From Paramecium tetraurelia (Eukaryota > Ciliophora > Oligohymenophorea > Peniculida > Parameciidae): a stretch of 64,000 nucleotides of DNA. The notes beneath the pieces are model-generated. The model did not search any database. It was not told the DNA's origin and saw only the letters and a program-made list of their open reading frames with translations. How positions within the stretch are numbered: the first letter of the stretch is position 1; each line of letters begins with the position of its first letter. The DNA lies in contig NW_001799650.1 of NCBI RefSeq assembly GCF_000165425.1, positions 62,001 to 126,000 of the forward strand. The letters run 5' to 3'. The translations under genes and the position numbers were made by a program. Below, in pieces: positions 12,335 to 25,029 of this stretch.

Positions 12335-13008
12335 AATAATTATTTAATAAATAGAAATCTGAAACTATAACTATATTGTGATATAATCAAAGAGGTTTTA
12401 CATAAATTCAAAATATTATTATAATTTAAATCTTTTGAAAATAAAATAAAATAATGTCATTATAGATTTTAATTTGAAGAAATATTATCAATATCAAATA
12501 TCATCTATAAGTAGTAATAATAATTATTGCATATTAATTATTTGAATCAATCTTCCTTTTCACTCCAAATCCTTAATTAGAATTCTTATCTAATAAAATT
12601 GAGAGAAAAGTTACGTTAATTATCGGTAAGAACAACTCTGGAGTTTGTTCCATCTTAAGAATTCGAAAAGCTATTTTCAATAATTTATTGTATATAAATA
12701 TATATAATAATATTTCAAATTCACTTTTGGTATTTGATATAAAATTACTTACTTTTAGAATTAAATTAAAGAAGAGATATTGAAATTTAAGTTTAGATAC
12801 GACAATATTGCAATCAACTGAAAATCTTATTAAATTTTATGAGCTATAAATTTATAATAATATTTATAATATTAGATCAGAATAATAGTTCCTCGGTTAG
12901 GAATAATCTTATCTTTTTTTGATTCATTCGTAAGTTCTTTTATTAAAATAAAAAACTTTTAAAATTAATACGCTCATAATAAATACACATATTAATTTAT
13001 TTAACTGA
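12335..13008. other. AT-rich intergenic region
   Basis: About 670 nt, strongly AT-rich, without a convincing frame. It lies between two plus-strand genes and probably holds the 3' UTR of one and the promoter of the next. Confidence 0.45.
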
Positions 13009-14322
13009 ATGAACGAATAAGGCAGGTATAGTAAATTGAGTGAGGAGGAAGCAGCTGCTTAATTTGAGTTGAGGTAATGATTGTGATTTACTCAAGAAAA
13101 TAATAAATAATGGGCAATTTGTTGGAATAATATGAGAGTAGCCAAAAAAATAAAAAGACATCCAAAATATCAAAACCACAAGAAATAAATCAATAGGAAT
13201 TCATCGTGTTCAATCCTAAGAAACCATCGTTGAAGAACCCTAAGCCGAAATCAAAGCAATTGAAATTTGTTAAAGAAGAATCTCCAAAATAGAATTCTAC
13301 TCCTTATCCAGAAGCAGATGAAGAAAAGATTGAATAAAGTGTTGTGCCTACTCCAATTGCATAAACTCCCTCTATCGTTAAAATAGATAGTGGAAACTTA
13401 AAAAAAATATTGTTGAAAGATATTGGAAATATAGATTTGGAAATACAAAGATTAACAAGAGAAACGAAGGATTTTGAAATGGATAAATTAGCAAATAAAT
13501 CATAGTTTTCATATTAAACTTAAAGCACAAAAGAAGCTGCTTCTAGGAACAATCCTCGACAGACTTCTTCTTAGCTATAATAACAATCTAAAGTATACTA
13601 TGAATTAAGACAAAGACCATCAAGTAAAGAATCCCGCATTTCTGAATCATCATATACAAGAAAAGCAGAATGTTTCAAGGGAGTTCTAAGAAGTTCTAGC
13701 TTAAAAAAGCTACCTTAATAATAATAACAATAATAATAATAATAACAATAATAATAACAATAACAAGAATTAAAAAAAAATTAAAATTCATCTCAATAAA
13801 AAAATCCAAATGAAAAATAAACTGTGAACAAAACAGTAACAATAGAGTCAGAAAATAAAGAACCAACAAATAAGATTTCATAAAGTGAACGCAAAGTACC
13901 TAGACCAATGATCTAAATCAATAGAAGTTAATCAAAATAAGATTCACCTTATGTTGATAAAAAAACAACTCCTGTAAAGTCCATGTTGAAAGTGTAATTT
14001 AATTCAATTCCAATCGGATCCAATTCCACTAAAAATAACAGTGCATCTTATGTATGATTCAATCAATTATATTAGTTTCATCACCACAAAGAATCTTACA
14101 ATAGTTAAACTAGTTTTCAAAAAAATAAATGCGTTGAAGCATAAATAGAAGAAGCCTTTTAATTATACAATAACCTAAAGTTCTTAATGTAGAGTAAATC
14201 TAGTGTTTTATAGGTCAGAAAAGATGGAAATTAAATGCCTAGAAAAACCGTTGATTTTTTTGTAATAATTTATCATTTATTCATAGTAACATAAAGAAAT
14301 AGCTAAACCAACTTTATTCTGA
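13009..14322 (+). CDS. Low-complexity protein with polyglutamine tract
   Basis: Model of 413 residues with introns at 13074-13096, 14052-14075 and 14262-14286, each with an in-frame TGA or a frame break. The protein is Lys/Ser/Pro/Gln-rich throughout (FNPKKPSLKNPKPKSKQ). A short coiled stretch (LLKDIGNIDLEIQRLTRETKDF) precedes a run of about 18 Gln near residue 235. That run is encoded by TAA interspersed with CAA (13715-13769). The last exons are short. No domain is recognised; a cytoskeletal or regulatory scaffold is possible but unproven. Confidence 0.65.
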
Positions 14323-14433
14323 TAAAACAATTTTGATCATATAAGTTTAGTATAATTTATTTCTAATTAACTATCAAAAGGAATAACAAATTTTTGTTAT
14401 ACTTTTTTTATTAGAACATTCAAAAGGAATAAT

Positions 14434-14827
14434 TCAAATTTTTAGAGCCTTCATGGCTTCTTACAATTGTGTTTCCTTTTCTTTACCTTTTGTAATTAAG
14501 TGTTGTCTCACTTTCTCATATTCATCGATGTCTTTTTCGTGAGATTTAATGATTTCGACAACTTCATTTGCAATATCCTATTTTGGTTTGAGAATGAAAC
14601 TATCAATTATATGAAACCTATTACCATTTACCAATAGGTTAATATGTCTTCTATTAATCAATGCTACCTAGTTCTTTTAATGTAATTTGACATTTCTGAA
14701 TGTTTCGCTTTAGCTGAGTCATTGAAGCCTCATATTGTCTGACTTTAGCTAAAGTGTTCATAACTTCCTTCTCCAACTCCATATACTGATGATACTATTA
14801 CTCTTTCTCCTTACTAATTTGCTACAT
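14434..14827 (-). CDS. Prefoldin subunit 1 (beta type)
   Basis: Model of 122 residues with one 25-nt intron at 14600-14624. Two coiled-coil helices flank the beta-hairpin core, which carries the family signature Y-P-IGKCFILKPKQDI around residues 65-80. Length matches the 115-125 residues of PFDN1. Prefoldin is the hexameric cytosolic chaperone that hands nascent actin and tubulin to the CCT chaperonin. It sits 22 nt downstream of the kinase gene on the same strand. Confidence 0.88.
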
Positions 14828-14849
14828 ATTAAAATTTAATTTAATTTAA

Positions 14850-16428
14850 TCATTATTGTGATGGCCTTTTAGCTGTTCCAGGAATAATTGCAGATGAACG
14901 CCTTGCTTATTTCACTGATTGGGGATTCAAACTTATTTGGCTCGATCTCATATCCTAGATATCCATATTAGTATTTCTCTTGGTAAATTTATGATTGCCC
15001 GAATCCCTTTGTTTCTCTTCCATGATCGGCATCATATTGATGGCCTTATTGTTCATTAATACACTACCTCTCTTACCTTTGTTTTTAAGGGGATCCTCTT
15101 AGATCAATCTTTTTGGAGGACTACTTTTGGGTCTCTAGAAGTCTTTAAATAAAGGCACTCCATCTTCTCCATACTCTACCTCTAAGATCTTGTTTTCCAA
15201 AATTTCTTTACAAGATGGTCTATCATTAGGACTTGGAGATAACATCTTCTACAACAACATAGTAAGAGAATGACTTGAATTCAACTCCTATTCAACACCC
15301 ATCCAATCGATTTTCATTTCCATATTTGCTTATTTATTGGCAAAAAGGGGTTTGCCAATCAATAAATAATACAAAATGCAACCCAATGAAAATATATCAC
15401 ATTTTTCATTGTATGTTTTGGTTGGATCTGTCTCAGTTTCAAATACTTCAGGAGCCATGTAACCAGGTGTCCCCGTGTATTAATAGACATTGAGTTTTTC
15501 TTATACGACACTAGAAACACCGAAGTCACTGACCATTATGTTAGGCCCCATATGAATCAATCCATATCTTTTTAAGGGAACAAAATCTCTGAAGAGAATA
15601 TTATCTGGTTTCAAATCTCTATGCATTATGTTCTTCTCATGTAATCCAATGAGTCCCTCTACTATCTAACGGAATATCACTTTTGCTGATAAGAAAGGCA
15701 CTGGCCCATTTAGTACTTTGAGAGCATATTCAAGCGAGCCTCCTCTTGCTAAATCAATTATGAGATAGATCTATGCTTTATTCTCGTAAACTTCATGCAA
15801 GTTTATTAGGTTTGGATGATTGAGTTACCTCATGATTCTAATCTCATTTTCGACTTGTTCCTAAAGGAAATATTTTTTAAAATACTTTTCCTTTTGGATC
15901 TTAAAATAGTGTTTTCTTGTAAAATGCCTTGGCAGCATACATTTGACTATCGAATTTGGATTTTGCTTCGTAAACTGAGGCAAAAGTTCCTTTACCGATT
16001 AATTTAGAAATATCATAGTTCACTTAATAGTCGAGCATGTTTAACTTGTTCCTCAAATTGTCGAACCAATACATGGTTTAGAAGTTAAAGTTGTAAAATT
16101 CATTAGCATCTGTGTCATCTCTCTCCAAAGTAAATTTGTATATTTAAGTATGGAATTCATCACCTTTCATCTATTTTTGAGTTTGCTTATTAGCTTATTC
16201 GGCCTTTACGCTGAATCTCAAAGACGAAAGTGAAACCTTGTAAATCTTCTATTTCTACAAACTAAGCAATTGAGAAATTACATTTATTTTGTATATGTGC
16301 TCATCGCTACATAAAAGCAGCAGAACTGATTTGTGATTGGTGTTCTTGAAGAATTCAGTCTTGAAAATTATGTGTTCCTTTGCTGGTTCTGATTGACATT
16401 TTACGAACAATTTGTTGACAGATTGCAT
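14850..16428 (-). CDS. Ser/Thr protein kinase with PH-like N-terminus
   Basis: Model of 517 residues with one 25-nt intron at 15861-15885. Residues 1-120 look like a PH-type fold (KSVLLLLCSDEHIYKINVI, KVSLSSLRFSV, ending in a helix with MYWFDNLRNKL). The kinase domain runs from about 136 to 420: IGKGTFASVYEA, AAKAF (ATP Lys), HRDLKPDNIL near 260, DFG near 293, YTGTPGYMAPEV and DIFSLGCIL. All catalytic residues are present. The segment between DN and DFG is unusually long (about 20 residues, VPLKRYGLIHMGPNIMV) and has no intron signal. The C-tail is Ser/Arg-rich. Subfamily is uncertain; it resembles CAMK/ULK-like ciliate kinases. Confidence 0.88.
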
Positions 16429-16726
16429 ATTAAAAAAATTAACCCATATACAAAAATTGATATGTCAATTATATTTATAATAAACTTATATGAGTGATTA
16501 TATAATGATGAATTTTAATGAGTACGATAATTTAACATGAACTCAACTTTCGCACTACTGATATAGAATTTATTTTTGGTTGCACTTTCAACTTATATGA
16601 ATTTAAAGATATTATATAAATTGAATTTTCAATTACTTTATTCTTTCCCTATATATTAATATTCAATTTATTTTTAGTTAATTTTTCAGAATTATTTATT
16701 AAATTACAAACTAATATTTAAATAAA
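16429..16726. other. AT-rich spacer
   Basis: About 300 nt between two minus-strand genes: the 3' UTR of the SNM1-family gene and the promoter of the kinase. No element seen. Confidence 0.5.
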
Positions 16727-18222
16727 TCAATCAATAATTATTGGATCCTTTGTTTGCTTAGTAACTTCAGTAATTTCAGCATTATTGTCCTTTCTTTTTT
16801 CTTTATCTACTGGAATAACATCCTATTGTAATGCTTTTTCTGTGTTTACTAATTGTTTTTTGGCTCTAATAAATTGAGTAATTTTAAAATTTTTGTTAGT
16901 TTCTGGTTGCTCAAATTTATATCCTTTGCGAACTCTAAAACAATAAATAATATTTTATTTACTGCTTTTATTTTTAGAAAATATTCTGATTTGTATCTTG
17001 AAACATGGTTTGGTTTATGATTTAATGATCTTATTCGGACAATTCAATCCCTAATTCTTGATTGATCTCCCTCTATTTTCTGCTGTCCATCATAATTGAT
17101 CTATACTCTTAGGATAATCGTTTTTCATCAGTGTAATTCTTTAGGAAAAACTCAAATCCCTAATAAGGTTGGATTATGTCTTACTCTCTATTTAATATGA
17201 TGAAGAGTCACCATATATTATGAAAATTAAGTGATATTATAAATTTTGCTGCTTTTTCCTGTGTTGTTCTTGACTACCTTCTGCAATAGAGCAGGTTGAA
17301 TGCTCTTAACAAATTGATGCATTTCATTGAAATTAGAGTGTAGTGAATAGGGAATGACATATCTTCTATTGTCTGGCATTTGATAACTCGTTGTATTAGC
17401 CCATCCAGTTGCAGTAATAGCAATAGTGTTTTTATCTTTGAGTCTCTCTTCCACCTCTCCTTTTCTAATGACTTCAATCCAGCCTTAAGTTTTATCAAGA
17501 GTGAAATATTCAACATAGAAATTCATAGCTGTCACAATCTCGTATCGCTATTCATTCACTACGATGACTGTGTCATAATGTTTAGCCAGTTCAACCATCA
17601 ATTCCTCCTTCCCTACTGAATCAACACACAAGAAAACTCTATTATTAGGGTTTTTGTCAATGATCTCACATAGCATTTTAAAGGCTTCATCTCTATTTGG
17701 GAACTTAAAGATTGGATCACAGTAGGTGTTATCCAGAATTAGTTCATCAATATCAATGGAACACTTTCCATTTTCATTTGAAATATTTTGAGGAGGGTAA
17801 AGTTGCGGGTTCTTTGGGATCATCTCCATATTAAATCTCATATCTCCAGTGTGTAAAATGGTTCCGAAGTAACCCTAAAAAAGAATCATCACAGCTCCAG
17901 GACAATGGTTGGCGTCTAAAAAGGTTACTTTTACTTTATATTTTTTGCAGAGTTCTATTTCAGTTGGTGTTTTCATCGGGATAGTCATCTAAAGTTAATA
18001 AGATATTAGTAATACCACGCCTTTGACTCCAGGGAACTTAACTAATAGAAGAGCTTTGGTGACTGTGGAACAAAATATTTATCCGTAATCCCAGCCATTG
18101 CTTATTCCTTAGTAATGATCAGAGTGCATGTGGGTTAAGAAATAGATGTATCGTTTAAGGGGATTTCGTCTTGCATATCCAAAATCATCAACAATAATGT
18201 TGGTGTATGAAATTAATACCAT
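16727..18222 (-). CDS. SNM1/DCLRE1-family metallo-beta-lactamase DNA nuclease
   Basis: Model of 471 residues with introns at 16935-16962, 17160-17184 and 17989-18015. The metal-binding motif THMHSDHYQG lies near residues 30-40. The family block GWDYGQIFCS, the DANHCPGAVMILF motif and HTGDMRF follow. A beta-CASP/DRMBL region covers LILDNTYCDP, NRVFLCVDSVGKEEL and YVIPYSLHSNFNEM. Members (SNM1A, Apollo, Artemis) are 5'-3' exonucleases or hairpin-opening nucleases in interstrand crosslink repair, telomere processing or end joining; which one this is cannot be told. The C-terminal 110 residues are basic and unlike the core. Its start lies only 16 nt from the divergent start of the next gene. Confidence 0.9.
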
Positions 18223-18238
18223 TTATATTTATAAAAAA

Positions 18239-21200
18239 ATGGACGAACTAAATAATAGACAAACTCCAAAATTACGATTTCGACAATAATAAGTGTAATA
18301 GAAAGCCATAGAAGTAAATAGCATTGAAATATTTAGAGTGATCCAAAACAAACACAAATTGCTAGATTGCCATCAGGTTCAAAAAATGCAATTGCTCTAC
18401 CTCGTTTGGATAGTAGAGCTGCCACTTAATCCTTGGTCATGAAAGATGTGGACAAAGAGATGAATTAATTGGAACTGAGTAGTAAAGTCAGGGATTTAGA
18501 GATTTTGATGATAGATTTCAAAGCTAATATTGAAAGAAGGATATAGAAGACTATCGAGGATAATCCATAAAAGTATATGCAATCGATAAAGCAACTGGAA
18601 TCATAGGAAATGCATTTGTGGAAACAAGTGAATGACAAACAGGCCATACTTCAAGATGCAATAAGTCAGTTACGAAATTAAGGAGAGAAGAATAGAGACA
18701 ATCTCTCTTAGATGATCCTTGATTTATAAAAGAAGTGCAATGATCAGGAACTCAAATTGGGTGCCTTAATCAATCAATAGGAAGGCATTGAATTGAAATT
18801 AAATGTTTCCAAACCCACTTCTATATAACCAGTACCTGACAATCTTGAGGTTAAATTATTGAGAGAAGCATTCAACAACGAGAAAACACACAGAGATGTG
18901 ATAGTAGAAGACTTGTAAAAGTAATGGCAAGATTTCCACTACAGATTGGTTAAACAGGAATCAGATTTTTACAATAAATTGAAATAACAAAGAGAGGAGT
19001 TCTTAGAATAAAATGAGAAAACTAAGGTCAGCATCAAGGCCTTAGATAATATGAAATTGGCCAAAATCAATTAGGATTAGGATTACATCAAGAATCTGAT
19101 TGGAAGTGTAGAGGCCAGAATTGCTGATGAAGTTGAAAGGCGTTTAAAGAGTGAATTCGATCAAAGGAATCAATTGGAAAATAAAATATAAGCATTCAAA
19201 GAGGAAATAAGAAATGATGAAAAATAAATCCTATTGGGAGAACAAAAATTTATGAAATAGATGCATGACAGTGTTTCATCATTAAATTAAATTATTAAGA
19301 ATACAAAGGAATAATTAGAAGCTAATTTGGCTGCATCCCAAACCATTGTTACTGAAAACATCAAGTCTATCTCTAAAACAGTTGATATGATTAGAGAATC
19401 ATCATTGGCTAAGGTGGCTTTGATTGAACAAGGCTAAAAAGAATTAAATTTCAGAGTTGGTGAAACTAGGTAAATGATGCATGAACATGCTAACTTAATT
19501 AATAATAGTCTTCAGAAAGAATTTTAGAGGTAACAAGACTAGTTATAGGGTTATGAATCTTAGATGCAAAAGAGTATTGAAATTTAAAATAAGTTATTGA
19601 ATGATGAAAGAACATTGAATGAAGATTGGAAAAAGCAGTTTGCACAGAAAAACTTAGTTATTTTTACTGAAGTTAGTACAAATCTTAAGAACATCAAAGG
19701 AGACTAAATTAAAGATAAGAATGAACTCCAAGAGGGTCTCAAAAAGATTACTAATGATGTTGAAAATAATGATAAAAAATAACTTTAATTGATGAAAAAT
19801 CTAGATCAAAAGGTAAATTAAGGATTAAATTCTTAAGAATTCAAATTGGATTAGTTAAGAATAGAGCTTTCTGAAATCATTAAAAATATACAATTACAAT
19901 ACAATATCTAAATGCATGAATAGATACAATTTGCCATTGAGACTGCTAAAAAGGATGCTACTCAGTAAGTTTTAGAGTCTTCATAACAAATCAATGATAG
20001 AATCACTAGAGAAATAGAAATGGCTGATTAATAAACAAATGCAAAATTAGACAGTTTGTCAATTTAAATGAAGGATCTAATTAGAAACAGAGAAGAATAT
20101 ATTTTACAAAGACTATAATCTATGATTGATGAAGAGAAGGAACTTAGACAGAGACTGTAAGAATTGATTGAGAAATATGGAGATATGGTTAGAAAATTGA
20201 AGGAAGATCTGGATTATGAAATGTAGCAGTTGAGAAGGGATTAGGACGAGAAATTGAATGAGGCCATCTAAAAGATTGAAAGAGATTATTCAGAAAAGGT
20301 CAAAGATATTGAGAGGTAACTTAAATAAGAAATTCTGAATTCAGAAAATAGAATGTAAACAAAGTTGGATGTGTTAAGCTTAGAATTTTCTAAGACTATG
20401 GAATAGATGAAACTTTATATTAAAAAAATAGAGAATACTCTAAAATCATATGTTCAATAAGAATTAGAATAAACTAAACATGACTTAAAAATGATGATTA
20501 AAGGCATTGAAGATGATGTATTTAAGTTAAGAATTTGGACAATTCAATAAATGGAAAAAATGGATTCAGCCATGAAGGAGATCCATATATAAATATAAAC
20601 TGAAATGTATCTGGAAAGAATGTACACAATGACCACACTTGAAAACTTCTAAGAACATCTTATCAATGTAATGAATAAAGAAAAGTAAGACAGGTTGTAG
20701 TGGCAATTCTCAATGGAGAATTAACTCAATCAATTGGATATGTCATTAAATAATAAAATTGATTCTGTTTAGAATAATTTACAATAGTAATTGGATGATG
20801 TTAATGCTGAGTTTAAATAGGCTGTTCAAAAATTGAATGAATAAATAAATGAATAGCTTGGCAAATTAGAAGAAGATTTCAATTAAAAATTAAATGATGT
20901 GCATGAGCAAGTAAAATAAGCAGCAAAGGATTTAGAGGATAAAATCAACTAGTAGATGGACAAGATGAACGAAGAGATTAATTAATAATTGACTCAATTT
21001 AAAAATGATGTGGAGAATTAGTTTTAAGAATTAACTGAAAAAATTAAACAAGATCTATAAGATTTATTTGATGAAATTAATTAGAAAGTTAATAACTTAA
21101 GAGTAGACACACAAAATGGGTTGACTCAAGTTGTTAAATTATAGACAACATTAGGAAATCAATTGAAATCATAAATTGATGAGAGTTTTGCGTATTTCTA

Positions 21201-22983
21201 GTCAAAGTTTTATCTGATGGAATAAATTCGTTAGGCTAATGAAGAACTAGATAAGGAGAGACACACAGGCATTATAGGAAAGTTATAATTGTTAGTTAAG
21301 GAAATGGAGAGATTGGAGCAGAAGAAGAACTAAATAAAAAAAGATTTGAATGATTTCGTTAAGGGAGTTTAGAATAACTTTAATAATATTACTGATGCCA
21401 TCAAGGCTCATGGGCAATTCTTAAATGAATTAGATTCCAAATTAACAATTGAATTACTGTTGTAATAGACCATCAACGAAGCTTAAGAATATAAATTATA
21501 AGCCTAATTAATTGAAATGAATAAAAATTCAGAAGGCAAAATTTAAGAATTAGAAGAGAAATTAACGAATTTCGATACCACCATTCACAATTAACTTGAA
21601 CAAATTCAAGTTGATTAGGAGGAAACAAATAATAGAATTGAAACAGAATAAAAAAATCATTAAGAGTAGATAAAAATGCAAGAAGAACAATTAAAAATTT
21701 AAGAGGATCAATTAAAAACTCAAGATGAATAACTAAAACTTAGCTTTGTTTAATTACAATAGATTGTAGGTAATATATAGTTAATGAAAACTATGAATGG
21801 GGCCATGGAAATAAATCTATCTGATTATGTGAAGACTTAAATTTAGCAAACTTTGGAGTTAATTTTGAAAAATAATTAGACTAATTTAGATAACATGGTG
21901 AAATAAGAAAAAAATATCAAATTGTTGATTGAGGGTAAAATTGGATAATAAAATCAAAATTTGAAATAGATAACTGATTATGTTGATAAAATAGTTTAGG
22001 ATACTACTTAGATGTAAGTGGATGTAAACACTGAATTTGAAAAAGTTAATGATAAAATTTAATTACTATAGAAGGAATAAGGTTAAGGTTAAAGTTAATC
22101 CAAAGATTTGGATTAGAATATGGTGGCTTATGGAATAGCTTTAGACACTGTTAAAAAAGATTTAGAAGGCGAAATTAAAAGACTGTAGACATAGATTGAT
22201 AATTTAGGATAAAATGTTGCATTTTAAAAAACAGGAAATTAAGATAAGAACTAGCCATAGTCTGACAATAAAATGAAGGAAATGGAAATTAGAATCAATG
22301 ATATTGAATAGGATTTCTAGAAATAGGGAACAGATATAGAATCACTTAAAAACCAAGTTAAAACTCTATAATCCAATAAATAGATTTAATCTCCAGTATC
22401 ATAGACTCCAAATAATAAAAGTTAAAATAACCAACAACAAATGGACATGTTTGCTAAAGAAATTGATAGAATTGATTAAGAGATTAATAAGCTCAAGAAT
22501 CAAATCTCTAAATTAGGTTCTGGAGTAGCTGGTGGAGCTGCAGTCAATAATTCAGATGCTACAAAAGAAATCTAAGAGTTAAAAAGTTATGTAGAAGATT
22601 TTGAAAAAGGAGTTACTACAGAAATATAAAACTTTAGAACTGAAGTAGAAAGCATGAAGAAAAATAAAAGTGGTAGTGCTGCTACTGGAATTACAGCAGA
22701 GGAATTTGGTCAATTTTAAAGTTAATTAGATGAAGAATTTAATAAATATGATGGATAGATTTAACAATTAAATGAAGAGATCTAGGTTGTTAAGAATTAA
22801 TCAACAGTAATAATATATTGAATTATTAAATAGGGAGGTGCTGGAAAAGCTGGAGATAATAAATTAATTGAAGGAAGACTTAAACTTATGGAATAAAAAC
22901 TTTTGGATCTTGAAGGAGAAATAACTTAAATGCAGGATGTTATTGATGAACACGACGGTAAACTTAATGATATTGCAAAATGA
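18239..22983 (+). CDS. Giant coiled-coil protein (1,564 residues)
   Basis: Introns at 18314-18336 and 22807-22833 give 1,564 residues. After a basic Gln/Pro N-terminus (about 60 residues), nearly the whole protein is heptad-patterned coiled coil, rich in Glu, Lys, Gln, Asn and Leu. A repeated local pattern occurs near residue 1,140 (EEQLKIQEDQLKTQDEQLK). Two low-complexity breaks (SPVSQTPNNKS; SGSAATG) occur toward the C-terminus. Composition and size fit a structural protein of the cortex, basal body or ciliary rootlet, but no diagnostic domain is visible, so that role is inference. It is the longest complete gene in the window. Confidence 0.85.
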
Positions 22984-23079
22984 AATTACATATAATTAAT
23001 TAATTTATTTATTGCGTGTATTGGAGTTGGTTGTATTTCATTGAAATTAAAAAAAGTTTCTTTTTAAAACATTAAAATA

Positions 23080-23951
23080 ATGGCTTAAGAAATTAAGGAA
23101 TTTCTTAATAGGAAGGATTACTATGAAATATTGGGAGTGTCAAAATCAGCCACTGATGAAGAGCTCAAGAAGGCTTATAGAAAATTAGCTTTGAAATTCC
23201 ACCCTGATAAAAACTAAAATGAAGGAGCTCAAGAAGCATTCAAACGTGTTGCTTAAGCATATAATTGTCTTTCAAATCCTGATAAAAAGAGAGTTTATGA
23301 TCAATATGGAACAGAAAAACCAGAAAATTAACGCTACCAGCACCACTAAGATTAAAATGGATATTATTATGAGTAATCTTATGGTGATGACTTTGCTAAT
23401 GTACAAATACAATAATAAAGATTAGGAAATCTTTAGAGCTTTTTTTGGTCCACAAAGAGGCCATCCTTAAAATAGACAGCATCAAAATGGTTAAGTCAAT
23501 ATGTAATTTCTGCAATTTCTTCCTATATTAATGTTGATACTTTTATCATCATAAGGGTTTTTGTCGTTATTTTAAAAAGCTCCCATTTATTCTTTCTAAA
23601 GGTCGTATGAATACCCAACTTCCTAAACCACTAAAACACTATAAGTAGGATTTATTTATTATAATAAAGGTCAAATATTTTGTTGCATCAAATTTCAAGG
23701 AAGAAGTCTCAACAAAGGAAAAACTAAGAGAAATTGAATTGGAAATTGAATAGTAATATGTAAATTAGTTAAAGCGAGATTGCAATAATGTTGAATACAA
23801 AAGATCAATGTATGAAAGCTATGCAAACAGAGCTTTTTATCAAAAAGATCGTGATTCATATCGAAATGCTATCAGAAGATTAGACTTCTCTTCATGTGAT
23901 TAATTAGATGATCATCGAAGAACTATTCCTAGATTTGATCAATTATATTGA
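23080..23951 (+). CDS. DnaJ/Hsp40 membrane co-chaperone (DNAJB12/14-like)
   Basis: Model of 273 residues with introns at 23401-23425 and 23645-23669. The J-domain is at about 14-80 ([33 protein letters not shown], with the HPD catalytic triplet). It is followed by a Gln/Tyr-rich linker, EIFRAFFG, and one membrane span ([20 protein letters not shown]). The C-terminal domain begins VKYFVASNF and contains [25 protein letters not shown], matching the DUF1977 domain of DNAJB12/B14. Those proteins sit in the ER membrane with the J-domain in the cytosol and recruit Hsp70 for ER-associated degradation. Layout and length match. Confidence 0.88.
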
Positions 23952-24281
23952 TTTTTAATTAATATATCAAAATTTTAGAAGTAAATTCTAAATTATCAAT
24001 CTAAAAACATATATAATAACACATTCCTGAATGTAGTTTGTTAAAATTTTATTTAAGAAATTCATTTCATCCCATTTTTATTGTAAGATATAAATCTTTA
24101 TTTTATTCATTAAAAACTATTATAAATATACTCTTAAAGATAATTTGGAAATTCAATTCTTGTTGTTATGAATATTGGTCTTATTTATACATGTTGTTGA
24201 TCAAAATAAAAGAGGATAATTCGAATTACATTAATTATATTGAATTAAATATAATATTATATATTAATAAGACCGATAAAA

Positions 24282-25029
24282 ATGGATTATAAGCAATAGT
24301 ATGATGAAATGTGCCAAAAATATTAGTAAATGGAAGAGGAATACAATCAGTTTATAGAAGAAAGCCAAATTTTGGAAGATCAATAATAAAAAACAATTGA
24401 GACTTTAAATAAACAACTTGCATAGACATAAAATTAGTTATTGCAATAAAAAGAAGAAACATAAAGAGCGAGAGTAATAAATATTATCAATTATTAAGAG
24501 TGAATTATAATAAACTCAAAACCAATTGGAGAAGCAATTAAATAAAAAGGAAACTCAGATTGCAGAATTTTAAAAAAATGTGCAAAGCCTTAAATTATAA
24601 ATCATAGACTTAGAAGTTGATTAAGATCTCAATAACAATAAGATTAGGTACTTATGTTTATTAAAAGAAGGTAGCTCGAAGAAACCAATAAGGACTTAGA
24701 AATTAAATTAGATAAAGTCTTAGAGTAATTAGCAATGGCATAAACTGATTAAGAGGCTAACAAGATTTAGTCTTCGGAAGAAATCGAGCGTCTGAAGCAA
24801 ACATTAAAAGGTTGAATAACAATTAATTTTAGAAAATCAAGACGAGTTATTTGCTGCAAAGAATCAAAGAGTTTGTGTTACAACAACGATTCCAGAAGTT
24901 GTGAAAATGCCAAAGATTGATTCTTTAAGAGCAAATGCAGCTGGATTTAACAAAAGTCTGACTTTAATATAGGCTTTGATTAAAGATCTTGATGACAAAA
25001 TGACATTAATTAGATAACCTAAGGCATGA
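24282..25029 (+). CDS. NudE-like coiled-coil protein
   Basis: Model of 226 residues with introns at 24474-24498, 24648-24667 (20 nt) and 24811-24832 (22 nt, GTTG donor). The N-terminal half is one long coiled coil starting YKQQYDEMCQKYQQMEEEYNQF, with the IESS/LEEQ-type spacing seen at the start of NudE. The second half includes LEETNKDLEIKLDKVLEQL and ends in a short helical motif (RANAAGFNKSLTLIQALI). NudE proteins bind LIS1 and dynein. The match is by pattern only, and other ciliary coiled coils remain possible. Confidence 0.6.

Noticed and set aside
24038..24292. 84-residue plus-strand ORF in AT-rich sequence
   Set aside because: It overlaps the start of the NudE-like gene in another frame, has AT-driven composition and no family match.
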